The translations under genes were made by a program, and so were the position numbers. Shown here piece by piece: positions 23,501 through 32,531 of a stretch of 64,000 nucleotides of DNA. The stretch covers positions 434,001-498,000 of the forward strand of contig NZ_LBMN02000004.1 of NCBI RefSeq assembly GCF_001042485.2, in the 5' to 3' direction. Below the pieces are notes generated by a model. The model was given only the letters and a program-made list of their open reading frames with translations, was not told the DNA's origin and did no database searches. The stretch is from Bacillus paralicheniformis. Its GTDB lineage: Bacteria; Bacillota; Bacilli; Bacillales; Bacillaceae. How positions within the stretch are numbered: position 1 is the stretch's first letter; every line of letters begins with the position of its first letter.

Positions 23501-24517
23501 TTGAAACAGCTATTTATTGTACTAGCAGGAATCTGCATGCTGATTTTACTCATACCAACACTGCTTGTCCTCCCTTTTCACGGGGGACCGGGGGCAATCA
23601 AAACAGAAAAGCACGCTCAGCAACACGAGGAAAAAAAGAAAGTCACCTTAAAAGAGTCTCCCGTTTCAATTCCGGTCTACAGAACGGCTGACCGGAAAGT
23701 TGAAGACATTCCGCTTGAAGAGTATGTCATTGGTGTCGTTGCTTCGGAAATGCCGGCTGATTTCGATATCGAAGCTTTAAAAGCACAAGCGCTCGCGGCC
23801 CGCACATATATTGTGAGGCAAATGGTATCAGAGCAGGCTGTCCGATCGCCGAAGGGCTCGCTCGTCGATGATACGCAGATGTTCCAGGTGTATAAAAACA
23901 AAGAAGAGCTCCGCAGGCTGTGGAAGAAAGATTACGATTGGAAAATCAAAAAAGTGACCGAAGCTGTCGCCAGTACGCAAGGCAAAATTTTAACCTATGA
24001 CCATAAGCCAATTGACGCTTCGTTTTTCTCGACGAGCAACGGGTACACCGAGAATGCGGGGGCTTATTGGACAAGTGATATTCCGTACCTGCAAAGCGTG
24101 AAAAGCTCCTGGGATACAAAGTCGCCGAAATTCCTGAACCACAAAACGTTTACTGTCACTGAATTTGAACAAAAGCTCGGCGTGAAGCTGCCCAGCTCAA
24201 ACAGCATTGGGAAGATCACTGAAAGAACGCCGGGAAAACGCGTAGCGACTGCCGTCATTAATGGAAAGAAGCTTGAGGGAAGAGATATTCGTGAAAAGCT
24301 CGGCCTCAAATCGGCAGACTTTGATTGGAAACGCGACGGGAATCAGATTACCGTCACGACGAGGGGTTTTGGACATGGAGTAGGAATGAGCCAATACGGC
24401 GCACATTATATGGCGAAAGACGGCAAGAAAGCGGAAGCCATCGTCAAGTATTATTACAAAGGAACAGCCGTATCCAATGCTGATGAATTTTTAAATAAAT
24501 ACATGGCGAAAAAATAA
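23501..24517 (+). CDS. spoIID: Stage II sporulation protein D
   Basis: Membrane-anchored lytic transglycosylase acting with SpoIIM and SpoIIP to drive engulfment. It has 338 residues: N-terminal anchor (residues 4-27), then the SpoIID domain with the catalytic-glutamate segment VIGVVASEMPADF near residue 85, ALKAQALAARTYI, and the C-terminal RGFGHGVGMSQYGA motif. Start TTG at 23501 behind GGGGGC, downstream of a sigma-E-type promoter. Confidence 0.95.
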   Translation: MKQLFIVLAGICMLILLIPTLLVLPFHGGPGAIKTEKHAQQHEEKKKVTLKESPVSIPVYRTADRKVEDIPLEEYVIGVVASEMPADFDIEALKAQALAARTYIVRQMVSEQAVRSPKGSLVDDTQMFQVYKNKEELRRLWKKDYDWKIKKVTEAVASTQGKILTYDHKPIDASFFSTSNGYTENAGAYWTSDIPYLQSVKSSWDTKSPKFLNHKTFTVTEFEQKLGVKLPSSNSIGKITERTPGKRVATAVINGKKLEGRDIREKLGLKSADFDWKRDGNQITVTTRGFGHGVGMSQYGAHYMAKDGKKAEAIVKYYYKGTAVSNADEFLNKYMAKK

Positions 24518-24520
24518 TAA

Positions 24521-24552
24521 AGAGACGTCTGCCTCATTGGCGGCGTCTTTTT
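24521..24552 (+). terminator. spoIID terminator
   Basis: AGACG (24523-24527) with CGTCT (24544-24548) and inner GCC/GGC pairing, followed by TTTTT. Confidence 0.8.
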
Positions 24553-24729
24553 GAATGTCATCAAATTTGGCATTCTCATGAAGTTGATGTGCGCCAAAAT
24601 ATTATACAAATATTTCAAGAATCATGTGCCGGAGGGCTTGCTGAACAGCGTCAAAAGGCCGTGAATCTCTTGTCAATATAAGGGTTCACAGGCTATAAAG
24701 TCTATTTTATCTGCTTGTTGTATGCTGAA

Positions 24730-24837
24730 ATGAATAACGAGGAAAAGGAGACATGCCCTATTTATTTCTCCCTGGTGTTCTTCTACGATATTAATGTGTT
24801 AACGACTTTATTTCAGAAAGGGGAAAGGGAGAAATGA
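24730..24837 (+). other. Possible 35-codon upstream ORF overlapping ywmC
   Basis: ATG at 24730 opens a 35-codon frame ending in a TGA that overlaps the ywmC start codon as ATGA (24834-24837), the usual geometry of translational coupling. It spans the duplicated element described separately. There is no ribosome-binding site before 24730, so translation is doubtful. Confidence 0.3.
24743..24792 (+). repeat. 50-bp upstream element, copy A (before ywmC)
   Basis: Matches copy B at 25778-25827 at 38 of 50 positions without a gap. The shared core is AAAAGGAGA, then CCTATTTATTTCT, then TTCTT(C/T)TACGAT. It ends 41 bp before the ywmC ATG. Confidence 0.75.
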
Positions 24838-25520
24838 AGAAGAAGCTGACATTAGGGATTTTGACCGCTATGGTTCTTAGCCTTGGTTCACCTGCTTTTG
24901 CAGCTGAGAAAAAACAGGAGGTAACAGTTGCTGAAGATTCGCCTAACATCGCGATTATGCTTGATGCAAGCGGCAGTATGGCTAAAAAGATCGGCGGAGT
25001 CTCAAAATACGAGCTTGCCAAAAATGAGGCGTTCAGCTTTGGTTCAAAGCTTGAAAATGCAAACGTGCTCATGAGGGTTTTCGGTTCAGAGGGAAACAAT
25101 AAAAACTCCGGAAAAGTACAATCCTGCAATGCAATCAGAGGAGTGTACGGATTCCAAACGTATGACGAGCAAAGCTTCCGCAATTCATTAAACGGCATCG
25201 GACCGACTGGATGGACACCGATCGCAAACGCGCTGCAAGATGCCAAAAACGCGCTTGACCAGCAGAACAACAACGGGAAAAACGTCGTCTATCTGCTGAC
25301 AGACGGTGAGGAAACATGTGGAGGCAACCCGGTAAAAGTCGCAACAGAACTGCGCAAATCTAATGCGGTTGTCAACGTAATCGGCTTTGATTATGAAGGA
25401 GATTTTCACGGACAATTGACAAGCATCGCAGCAGCTGGCGGCGGTGAATATTTCCAAGCAAAAACCAAAAATGACATCAAAAGAATTTTCACTCAGGAAG
25501 CAATCGAGCTTTCTAAATAA
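24834..25520 (+). CDS. ywmC: Secreted VWA-domain protein YwmC
   Basis: Extracytoplasmic von Willebrand factor A protein, 228 residues. A Sec signal peptide covers residues 1-23 (KKK then hydrophobic, cleavage after AFA). The VWA domain follows, with the metal-ion site IAIMLDASGSMA (DxSxS) near residue 42 and TDGEE near residue 163. Two cysteines (in VQSCNA and EETCGG) may pair. Start ATG 24834 after GGAAAGGGAG. Paralogue of the next gene; function unknown. Confidence 0.85.
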   Translation: MKKKLTLGILTAMVLSLGSPAFAAEKKQEVTVAEDSPNIAIMLDASGSMAKKIGGVSKYELAKNEAFSFGSKLENANVLMRVFGSEGNNKNSGKVQSCNAIRGVYGFQTYDEQSFRNSLNGIGPTGWTPIANALQDAKNALDQQNNNGKNVVYLLTDGEETCGGNPVKVATELRKSNAVVNVIGFDYEGDFHGQLTSIAAAGGGEYFQAKTKNDIKRIFTQEAIELSK

Positions 25521-25528
25521 ACTGGAAA

Positions 25529-25562
25529 AAAGCTGTGGACATGTTTCCGCAGCTTTCCTTTT
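25529..25562 (+). terminator. ywmC terminator
   Basis: AAAGCTGTGGA (25529-25539) pairs with TCCGCAGCTTT (25546-25556), one G-T pair, followed by CCTTTTTT. Confidence 0.85.
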
Positions 25563-25890
25563 TTGATGAAAAGATTGTCAAAAGTCAAGTAAAACACTTT
25601 ACAAATATTAAGTTATTGTTTCAGAACGTTGAACCCCGCTGAATCCTTTGGAGGGGTAATTTGTCGTAACTGTTGTTTTATTGGGACGAAAACGGTCTTT
25701 TAGCGGACTTTTTTGGTAGGACTTAAGTGGAAGTGTCGGTCGATTATCGTAAGGATTATGAAGAATTTGTGAATTTGAAAAGGAGATCCGGCCTATTTAT
25801 TTCTATCAAGCCTTCTTTTACGATGTTGGTGGACTAGATCTCATGCGGAAGTTCGGTCCGAAAAAAAGTGCGGAAAGGAAAGTGAGAAAG
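25563..25890 (+). other. Intergenic region between ywmC and ywmD
   Basis: No separate gene seen. It holds copy B of the 50-bp element and, from 25762, a stop-free stretch in frame with ywmD. Confidence 0.5.
25778..25827 (+). repeat. 50-bp upstream element, copy B (before ywmD)
   Basis: Partner of 24743-24792 (76% identical, ungapped). Unlike copy A, this copy is in the same reading frame as the downstream VWA gene, and no stop separates them. Confidence 0.75.
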
Positions 25891-26583
25891 GTGAAAAAAA
25901 GGTTTACTCTGTTAACAACGTTCACCATGCTTTTGTCATTGGCTCCGGCTGCTGCTTTCGCGGCTGAAGACGGAAATGCGGACAACAGCAAAAAAGATGT
26001 CAATGTTGCAGTTGTGCTTGATGCAAGCGGCAGCATGGCACAAAAGGTTGAAGGAGAAAGAAAATTTGATATTGCCAAAGAATCCGTAACCGACTTTGCT
26101 GACCTGCTTTCAAGCGATGCGAATGTTATGCTGAATGTGTTCGGACATAAAGGCAACAATAAAAACTCCGGAAAAGAACTATCTTGCGGTACGACGGAAA
26201 CCGTCTATGATCTGCAGCCGTTTTCTTCCAACTCGTTCGAAAACGCTTTAAGCGGAATCAAGCCTACAGGCTGGTCTCCGATTGCAAAATCTCTTTATGA
26301 TGTAAAAGAAGATCTTGCCGATAAAGATGGTAAGAATTATGTTTACATCGTGACAGACGGTGAAGAAACATGCGGAGGAGACCCTGTTCAGGCAGCGAAA
26401 GATCTGCGCAAATCCAACATTAAAACAATCGTCAACATTGTTGGACTTGATGTGAAAACCGTGAAAGAAAAAGCTAAGCTTAAAAAAGTAGCTGCTGCTG
26501 GCGGCGGAAAATTGATTGAAGCCGACTCAGCTTCTGATTTTAAAAAGGTATGGAAAGAAGAAGGCGTAAAACTGTCTCAGTAA
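25891..26583 (+). CDS. ywmD: Secreted VWA-domain protein YwmD
   Basis: Paralogue of YwmC, 230 residues from the chosen start. Signal peptide at residues 1-23 (KKRF, hydrophobic core, cleavage after AFA), then a VWA domain with VAVVLDASGSMA and TDGEETCGG. The GTG at 25891 is chosen because it places the signal peptide at the N-terminus and has AAAGGA about 11 nt upstream. ATG 25843 and GTG 25882 are in-frame alternatives giving a longer lysine-rich N-terminus. Confidence 0.82.
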   Translation: MKKRFTLLTTFTMLLSLAPAAAFAAEDGNADNSKKDVNVAVVLDASGSMAQKVEGERKFDIAKESVTDFADLLSSDANVMLNVFGHKGNNKNSGKELSCGTTETVYDLQPFSSNSFENALSGIKPTGWSPIAKSLYDVKEDLADKDGKNYVYIVTDGEETCGGDPVQAAKDLRKSNIKTIVNIVGLDVKTVKEKAKLKKVAAAGGGKLIEADSASDFKKVWKEEGVKLSQ

Positions 26584-26596
26584 CTCCGTACGAGAG

Positions 26597-26620
26597 CGGG
26601 ACGGCCGCAGTGCCGTCCCG
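26597..26620. terminator. Bidirectional hairpin between converging genes
   Basis: CGGGACGGC (26597-26605) and GCCGTCCCG (26612-26620) form a perfect 9-bp GC-rich stem with a 6-nt loop between ywmD and the oppositely oriented oxidoreductase. T runs are poor on both sides. Confidence 0.7.
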
Positions 26621-26633
26621 ACCTTCTGTTAAG

Positions 26634-28985
26634 CTAATCTGTCGACATTTCGAGTTCTTCGATTCGTTTTTCTGCATAGCGCGGATCTTTTCTTGAATGG
26701 AAAATCTCCGCCTTTTCAATCATGACCGCCGTGTTGTATTCCGGAATACGGGCATGGTTTTCGTATACGCCTTTAGGGATCAGGACATTTCCTTCCGGCC
26801 AGTAGACCGCCGTGTTTCCGCGTTGTACGGTGGCATATTTTGCCCGGCCTTGGAAAGTTCCGTAGCGGTTGAATAGAACGATCGCTTCTCCATCTTGAAT
26901 ATAAAGCTCCTCGGCATCTTTTGGATTGATCATGACATCCCGGCGATCTGCCGCGTTGAAAGGATCTTTTTCACTATAAATCATCGAGTTGAACTGTTTT
27001 CCCCTCCTTGTCGTCACGAGGAAGCGTCCTTCAGTTTGTCTGTTTTCAGGAAGATCGACGGGGATCAGGTTACCCTTACCGTCTGCCGTCGGACACATCC
27101 CGCCTTCACAAAGCCAGGCGCCGCCCCATTGAAAGACATCTCCGCGTTTTTTTAAATGCTGAATCCCGTCATAATTCCGGTTGGCAGCAGCGATTTCTTC
27201 ACGGATTTCTGCAGCGTCGTCAAAATGGATCAGTTCTTTGTCTGCGGGCCGAACCCGTTTGGCAAGATCCATATAAATTTCCCATTCAGAACGGGCTTCT
27301 CCGATGCGCGGTCCTTTAATTTCAGGGCTGAAATAGACCATCCGTTCCGTACTGGTCGAGGTTCCTCCGCCAGGCTGTTCATATCTTGTCATTGCGGGGA
27401 GAATGATAACTTCTTCTTTGGCATCGACAAGGGTGGAAGTATTGAAGATGATGTCCTGATGGACTCTCATCTCAACTTCCTGTAATGCTTTTTTGATAAA
27501 ATCGGGGTTCGGCATCGTTTCCAAAAAGTTGCCTCCGCTCGTATAAAACACTTTTACTTTTCTTTCGCTTTCGTTCGGCAGCAGCATGTTTTCGATTGTC
27601 TGGCCGATCGTATCGCCTTGCCAAGTCGGTATTCGAAAGCCCCAAATCTTCTCGATCCGTGCGGTAGTTTCTTCGTCAAAATCACCGCCTGGCAGGACGA
27701 AAGGATCGGCACCCATTTCTCCAGAACCCTGCACACCGCTGTGCCCTCTGATCGGCATAAGGCCGCAATGCTTTCTGCCGATGAATCCTTGTAAAAGGGC
27801 GAGATTTGCCACCTGTGAAATGTTGTCGGTCGCAAAACGGTGCTGTGTGAGTCCCATGCTCCAAATGAAAACGCCGGTTTTCGCCCGGGCCAGCAAGATG
27901 GCGAATTCTTTCATTCTATCTTTCGATATGCCGGATGACTCTTCAAGCGTCTTCCAATTTTGTTTTTCGATATGCTGTTTAAGCTCATTGAATCCGTTTG
28001 TGTGTGCTTCGATAAAAGCGCGGTCAATGCTTGAACCGGGGGCCTCCCGTTCCATTTCAAACCAGTGCTTCATTACCCCGTTCATAAAGGCAATGTCGCC
28101 GCCGATATTGACTTGGTATACGTCATCAGTGATTTTGGTGCCGAAAAGGGCGCTCTCAGCTATCGATGGAATCCAGTATTTCTCCATCGAAGGTTCCAGG
28201 TACGGGTTGATCATAATGATTTTTGTTCCCGCTTTTTTGGCGGCATACATGTATTTTGTTGACACCGGCTGGTTATTGGCGGCGACAGATCCCCAGAAGA
28301 CGAGGACATCCGTCCCGATCCAGTCTCGGTAGCTGCAGCTTGAGGCGCCGATGCCAAGGGACCTTTTTAAAGCCGTTTTGCTTGGCGAGTGGCAGATCCG
28401 CGAGGCGTTGTCAATGTTGTTTGTGCCGATAAACCGAGCCGCTTTTGCGGCTGTATAGTATACCTCATTCGTAATACCCCTGGCCGTTAAATAAAAGGCG
28501 AGCTGTCGTTTATCAATCGATTTGATTTTGTCCGCGATTCGGCTGAGTGCTTCGTCCCATGAAATTCTCGAAAACGACCGTTCTCCTTTTTTTCTCGACA
28601 GCGGATAAGGGATACGTCCGAGCTTTCTCAGCTCGGTGCTATCCAGCTTTCTCAGCTGTTCAATGTCGGCGGACAGCCATTTGTCCTCGATCGCAGGCAT
28701 CGTATTTAAGCGGAGGACGTTCAGCCGCGTCGTGCATAGATGAGGCCCTGTGAGCGTCTGATCACGGAGCCCGGATACACCGAGCGCACAGCCGTCGCAC
28801 ACGCCTTGCGTCAAAATTCTGTAGGCGTACGAAAGGTTGTCTTTATTGTCCCACGCCGTTTTCATCGTATCTCTGATATGCTTTGGCTTTACCTTTCCGA
28901 GTCCCAGCGGCGCCCAAGACGCCCACAGTTTTGGCGCGGGTTTTTTATTCAGCTTCATCGGACCTTCATGCTTTGTTTTTCCCAT
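26634..28985 (-). CDS. FdhF/YdeP-family molybdopterin oxidoreductase
   Basis: Molybdenum enzyme of the formate-dehydrogenase-alpha-like group typified by E. coli YdeP, 783 residues. The N-terminal region has cysteines in GVCDGCALG (about 62-66) and HLCTTRL. Cysteine about 198 in NASRICHSPS lies where formate dehydrogenases carry their active-site Cys/Sec. The C-terminal molybdopterin-dinucleotide-binding domain holds FLVTTRRGKQFNSM and DRRDVMINPKDAEEL. Start ATG 28985 after AAAGGAGAG. A transporter lies immediately upstream on the same strand, and fdhD and moaA are divergent, consistent with a Mo-cofactor enzyme. The substrate is not established for this family; formate dehydrogenase activity should not be assumed. 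Confidence 0.8.
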   Translation of the reverse strand: MGKTKHEGPMKLNKKPAPKLWASWAPLGLGKVKPKHIRDTMKTAWDNKDNLSYAYRILTQGVCDGCALGVSGLRDQTLTGPHLCTTRLNVLRLNTMPAIEDKWLSADIEQLRKLDSTELRKLGRIPYPLSRKKGERSFSRISWDEALSRIADKIKSIDKRQLAFYLTARGITNEVYYTAAKAARFIGTNNIDNASRICHSPSKTALKRSLGIGASSCSYRDWIGTDVLVFWGSVAANNQPVSTKYMYAAKKAGTKIIMINPYLEPSMEKYWIPSIAESALFGTKITDDVYQVNIGGDIAFMNGVMKHWFEMEREAPGSSIDRAFIEAHTNGFNELKQHIEKQNWKTLEESSGISKDRMKEFAILLARAKTGVFIWSMGLTQHRFATDNISQVANLALLQGFIGRKHCGLMPIRGHSGVQGSGEMGADPFVLPGGDFDEETTARIEKIWGFRIPTWQGDTIGQTIENMLLPNESERKVKVFYTSGGNFLETMPNPDFIKKALQEVEMRVHQDIIFNTSTLVDAKEEVIILPAMTRYEQPGGGTSTSTERMVYFSPEIKGPRIGEARSEWEIYMDLAKRVRPADKELIHFDDAAEIREEIAAANRNYDGIQHLKKRGDVFQWGGAWLCEGGMCPTADGKGNLIPVDLPENRQTEGRFLVTTRRGKQFNSMIYSEKDPFNAADRRDVMINPKDAEELYIQDGEAIVLFNRYGTFQGRAKYATVQRGNTAVYWPEGNVLIPKGVYENHARIPEYNTAVMIEKAEIFHSRKDPRYAEKRIEELEMSTD

Positions 28986-29018
28986 TCCATTCTCTCCTTT
29001 CCAGCGGATACTGCCAGA

Positions 29019-30281
29019 TCATCCTTTTATCGAGTTTGAGACATGAACCGCCGCTTTTTTTCGCAACTGTTTAATGTCGGTTCTAATGAAGATCGAAATG
29101 AACAGGCCGATGGCGAACAGTGCTGCGAAAACCGTCAGGCTCTGGCTGTAGCTTCCTGTTGCATCACGCACCCAAGAAGAGAACATCGGGCCCGCAAGTC
29201 CTGCCGCCGCCCATGCCGTTAAAATGTATCCGTGAATTGCACCGAGCTGCTTTGTTCCGAACAAGTCCCCGATATAAGCCGGAATTGCGGCAAACCCGCC
29301 TCCATAGCACGTATAGATCAATGCCATCAAAACAGAGAATACGGCCTTGTCAGAAATAAACGGCAAAAGCGGAAAGGCGATCAGCTGTACAGCGAAAAAG
29401 ACGGTATACGTATTCGGCCGGCCGATGTAATCAGATGCTGAGGCCCAGCCGATCCGCCCTAAGCCGTTAAATGCGCCCAAAACGCCGACGAGAGCGGCAG
29501 CAGCGGCGGCGGACATGCCCGCACTTTCCTGCGCCAGCGGCGAAGCGATGGATATGATGGCGATTCCGCACGTAACATTAATAAAAAGCATCAGCCATAA
29601 ATAATAAAAGCGTTTCGTTTTAATGGCTTCATTTGCCGTCAGCTGGGAAATATCGGCGCTTTGCGCCTTTCCGTTTTTTTCGGTTGAAAATCCTTCAGGC
29701 TTCCAGCCGTCTTCCGGCGGAGCGAGGTAAAGCGAAGACAGCATCATCACAAGAAAGTAGCAAATGCCGAGAATAAAAAAGGTATTGGCTATACCGACCG
29801 CTGAGATCAGCATCTGTATGATCGGGCTGCTGATCAAGGCCGCAAATCCGAATCCCATAATGGCTAGCCCCGTAGCCAAGCCGCGGCGGTCAGGAAACCA
29901 TTTAACAAGCGAAGATACGGGCGTAATATAGCCGACGCCGAGTCCGATTCCTCCGAAGACGCCGTAAAACAAATAAAGCAGGGGAAGGGAGCCGATCTGA
30001 ACGGCGAAGCCTGAAAACGTCACGCCAGCTCCGAAGAAAAGAGCGGCGAGCATGCCTGCTTTTTTAGGGCCGTGCTTTTCGACGAAGTGCCCCAAAAATG
30101 CGGCTGAAAGACCGAGAAATAAAATAGCGATGCTGAACGTCAGGCTGATCTGGCTGAGGCTCCAGCCGAAGGTTTCAGCGAGCGGGTTTGTAAAGACGCT
30201 CCATGCGTATACAGACCCGATAGACAAATGAATACCTACAGCACATAAAGCAATGAGCCACCTGTTTTTCACTTTTTTCAT
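29019..30281 (-). CDS. OFA-family MFS transporter
   Basis: Major facilitator of the oxalate/formate antiporter family, 420 residues and 12 predicted helices. The N-terminal SIGSVYAWSVFTNPL is a family hallmark, as is the loop FPDRRGLATGLAIMGFG. It lies 33 bp upstream of the YdeP-like gene on the same strand, so it probably forms an operon and moves the oxidoreductase's substrate or product. E. coli YhjX is a relative. Substrate unknown. Confidence 0.8.
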   Translation of the reverse strand: MKKVKNRWLIALCAVGIHLSIGSVYAWSVFTNPLAETFGWSLSQISLTFSIAILFLGLSAAFLGHFVEKHGPKKAGMLAALFFGAGVTFSGFAVQIGSLPLLYLFYGVFGGIGLGVGYITPVSSLVKWFPDRRGLATGLAIMGFGFAALISSPIIQMLISAVGIANTFFILGICYFLVMMLSSLYLAPPEDGWKPEGFSTEKNGKAQSADISQLTANEAIKTKRFYYLWLMLFINVTCGIAIISIASPLAQESAGMSAAAAAALVGVLGAFNGLGRIGWASASDYIGRPNTYTVFFAVQLIAFPLLPFISDKAVFSVLMALIYTCYGGGFAAIPAYIGDLFGTKQLGAIHGYILTAWAAAGLAGPMFSSWVRDATGSYSQSLTVFAALFAIGLFISIFIRTDIKQLRKKAAVHVSNSIKG

Positions 30282-30479
30282 GCGAGAACCTCCTGTGGAA
30301 AAGAAAGGCTTGTCATAAAGACAGAAGGCTGCCGGGGAGCGATTGTTTGAAAGCGGTTTCCGGGGTTGCTGCGAAGAAAGGCAGTCTATTTGAAAAGTGT
30401 ATATTTTTTGAACTTTTAAAAAATAATATCATGTTTTCAAGCTATCAACAAGATGAAGCTTCCAAATTTGACCTGACGG

Positions 30480-30509
30480 TTGTGAAACGGCATGATAGAC
30501 GAGTATAGT
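30480..30509 (+). promoter_or_regulatory. fdhD-moaA promoter
   Basis: TTGTGA at 30480-30485, 18-bp spacer, TATAGT at 30504-30509, in the 266-bp region between divergent transcripts. Confidence 0.55.
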
Positions 30510-30547
30510 AATAGATATGATAAGAAACAAAGGGGCGGGGTTTATTC

Positions 30548-31339
30548 ATGGGGAAAAACATCACAACAAGCCGAAAAATTTTCCGTTATGATAATGGAGA
30601 GATGACACAGCAAGAAGATCAGATGGCAACGGAATTCCCCCTGACTGTCATGGTGAACGGTGAGGAATTTGTCACGCTTGTTTGTTCGCCGGACAGCCTG
30701 GAAGAACTGGTGATCGGATTTCTCGCGTCTGAAGGTGTGATCCGATTTAAAAATGAGATTAAAAGGTTTACAATAGATGAAAGTCTCGGATTCGCATATG
30801 TCGACCTTGTCAGCTCAAAAAAGCTGGTACTGAAGGATTACACGAAGCGGGTGATCGGCTCCTGCTGCGGAAAAGGGCGGCATTTTTATTTCCAGCAGGA
30901 CGTCAAAACCGCAAAAACGGCGATTGACGGCGTAACCATTACGCCTGAGAACTGTTTGGCGCTGATGCGCGACATGCAGAAAAACAGCAAGCTTTTTCGC
31001 CATACGGGGGGCGTTCATAATGCCGCTTTGTGCAGCACTGACAAGCTGATTGCAGTCAGATCTGATATCGGAAGACATAATGCGCTTGATAAATTGTACG
31101 GATATTGTCTGCTTCACCAGGTCCCTGTGCGCGACAAGCTGATCGTGTTCAGCGGCAGAATTTCTTCGGAAGTGCTGCTTAAAGCCGCAAAAATCGGGGT
31201 TTCCGCGGTCATTTCCAAGTCGGCGCCGACCGAGCTGGCCATTCAAATGGCAGAGGAGCTGAATATCATGACGATTGGTTTTGCCAGGAACCGGTCATTT
31301 AATGTATATACGCATCACGAGCGAATTCAGTTAACATAA
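30548..31339 (+). CDS. fdhD: Sulfurtransferase/carrier FdhD
   Basis: Delivers sulfur from a cysteine desulfurase to the bis-MGD cofactor of formate-dehydrogenase-type enzymes. It has 263 residues. The cysteine pair is in IGSCCGKGR near residue 100, and conserved segments [12 protein letters not shown] and [15 protein letters not shown] are present. It starts at ATG 30548 after AAAGGGGCGGGG and is followed 14 bp later by moaA. Its likely client here is the neighbouring YdeP-like enzyme. Confidence 0.93.
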   Translation: MGKNITTSRKIFRYDNGEMTQQEDQMATEFPLTVMVNGEEFVTLVCSPDSLEELVIGFLASEGVIRFKNEIKRFTIDESLGFAYVDLVSSKKLVLKDYTKRVIGSCCGKGRHFYFQQDVKTAKTAIDGVTITPENCLALMRDMQKNSKLFRHTGGVHNAALCSTDKLIAVRSDIGRHNALDKLYGYCLLHQVPVRDKLIVFSGRISSEVLLKAAKIGVSAVISKSAPTELAIQMAEELNIMTIGFARNRSFNVYTHHERIQLT

Positions 31340-31353
31340 AGGAGGCAACAGGC

Positions 31354-32379
31354 GTGAACAACAACAGTGAACAAGTTTTGGATCAGAAAAGCCGGCCGCT
31401 TCGGGATTTAAGAATTTCTGTCACCGACCGCTGCAACTTAAGATGTACGTATTGCATGCCTGCCGAAATCTTTGGACAGGATTATCCGTTTTTGCCAAAA
31501 GGCGAACTGTTGTCCTTTGAAGAGCTTGAACGATTGGCCAAGCTGTTTGTTCATCAGTTCGGGGTGGAAAAAATCCGCCTCACCGGCGGCGAGCCGTTGA
31601 TGAGAAAAGATATGCCGGAATTAGTCGGGAAGCTTGCGGAGATCAAAGGGATTCGCGATATTGCGATGACGACGAACGGCGTTCTGCTGCCGGTTTACGC
31701 TGACAAGCTGAAAAAAGCGGGGCTGAAACGGGTCACGGTCAGCCTGGATTCCCTGGATGACGAACGTTTCAAAGCGATCAACGGCAGAGGCGTCTCCGTC
31801 AGCAAGGTGCTGGCCGGAATTGAAGCGGCGAAAGAGGCCGGACTCGGCGTCAAGATCAACATGGTCGTCCAAAAAGGGGTCAATGAAAAGGATATTTTGC
31901 CGATGGCCCGCTATTTTAAAGAAAAAGGCCATATCTTGCGGTTTATTGAGTTTATGGATGTCGGGAACACAAATGAATGGAACCGTCAGTCAGTGGTGAC
32001 AAAAGCGGATATCATCCGGATCATCAATGAAGACATGCCGGTTGAACAGATCGACCCGAACTACAAAGGAGAAGTCGCCAAACGGTACGGATATCTGGAC
32101 GGTTCAGGAGAAATCGGTTTTATCTCTTCTGTATCCGATGCTTTTTGCAGCACGTGCAACAGAGCAAGACTATCGGCGAAAGGCGAGCTTTTCACATGTC
32201 TTTTCGCATCGAGCGGGTTTGATTTAAGAACTCTGATCAGAAGCGGGCAGACCGATCAGGAGCTGGTAAAGGCGATCGGCACCGTCTGGCGGAATCGCGA
32301 TGACCAATATTCGCTCGACCGCGCTCTTTCAAAAGCGGCTCCGCGGAAAAAGGTTGAAATGTCCTATATAGGAGGATAA
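31354..32379 (+). CDS. moaA: GTP 3',8-cyclase MoaA
   Basis: Radical SAM enzyme that starts molybdopterin synthesis by cyclising GTP, 341 residues. The N-terminal cluster motif is CNLRCTYC, near residue 27. The C-terminal cluster cysteines are in CSTCNRAR and FTCLF, and the protein ends in the activity-essential GG. Start is GTG at 31354 after AAAGGAGG. The other moa/moe genes are not in this window. Confidence 0.95.
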   Translation: MNNNSEQVLDQKSRPLRDLRISVTDRCNLRCTYCMPAEIFGQDYPFLPKGELLSFEELERLAKLFVHQFGVEKIRLTGGEPLMRKDMPELVGKLAEIKGIRDIAMTTNGVLLPVYADKLKKAGLKRVTVSLDSLDDERFKAINGRGVSVSKVLAGIEAAKEAGLGVKINMVVQKGVNEKDILPMARYFKEKGHILRFIEFMDVGNTNEWNRQSVVTKADIIRIINEDMPVEQIDPNYKGEVAKRYGYLDGSGEIGFISSVSDAFCSTCNRARLSAKGELFTCLFASSGFDLRTLIRSGQTDQELVKAIGTVWRNRDDQYSLDRALSKAAPRKKVEMSYIGG

Positions 32380-32398
32380 TTGACCGCCTTGGAGAGAG

Positions 32399-32429
32399 CC
32401 GTCCATTGAAAAGATGGGCGGTTTTTTTT
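32399..32429 (+). terminator. moaA terminator
   Basis: CCGTCCAT (32399-32406) pairs with ATGGGCGG (32414-32421), followed by eight T residues. Confidence 0.9.
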
Positions 32430-32531
32430 ATGCTTCGGAGGCCGGCTTGATTTGCATATTGACAGGTTTGATACGGGGGGAAAAGCGGAAATTCTTTAAA
32501 AAACATGGGCTGAAACAGAAAGGATGATTGA

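Noticed and set aside
26634..28985. Calling the YdeP-like gene a formate dehydrogenase
   Set aside because: Family resemblance is to YdeP-type proteins, whose substrate is not established; no dehydrogenase partner subunits are nearby.
30390..30430. TATTTTTT/AAAAAATA inverted repeat between the divergent molybdenum genes
   Set aside because: Purely AT and easily explained by composition; no stable structure or known operator.
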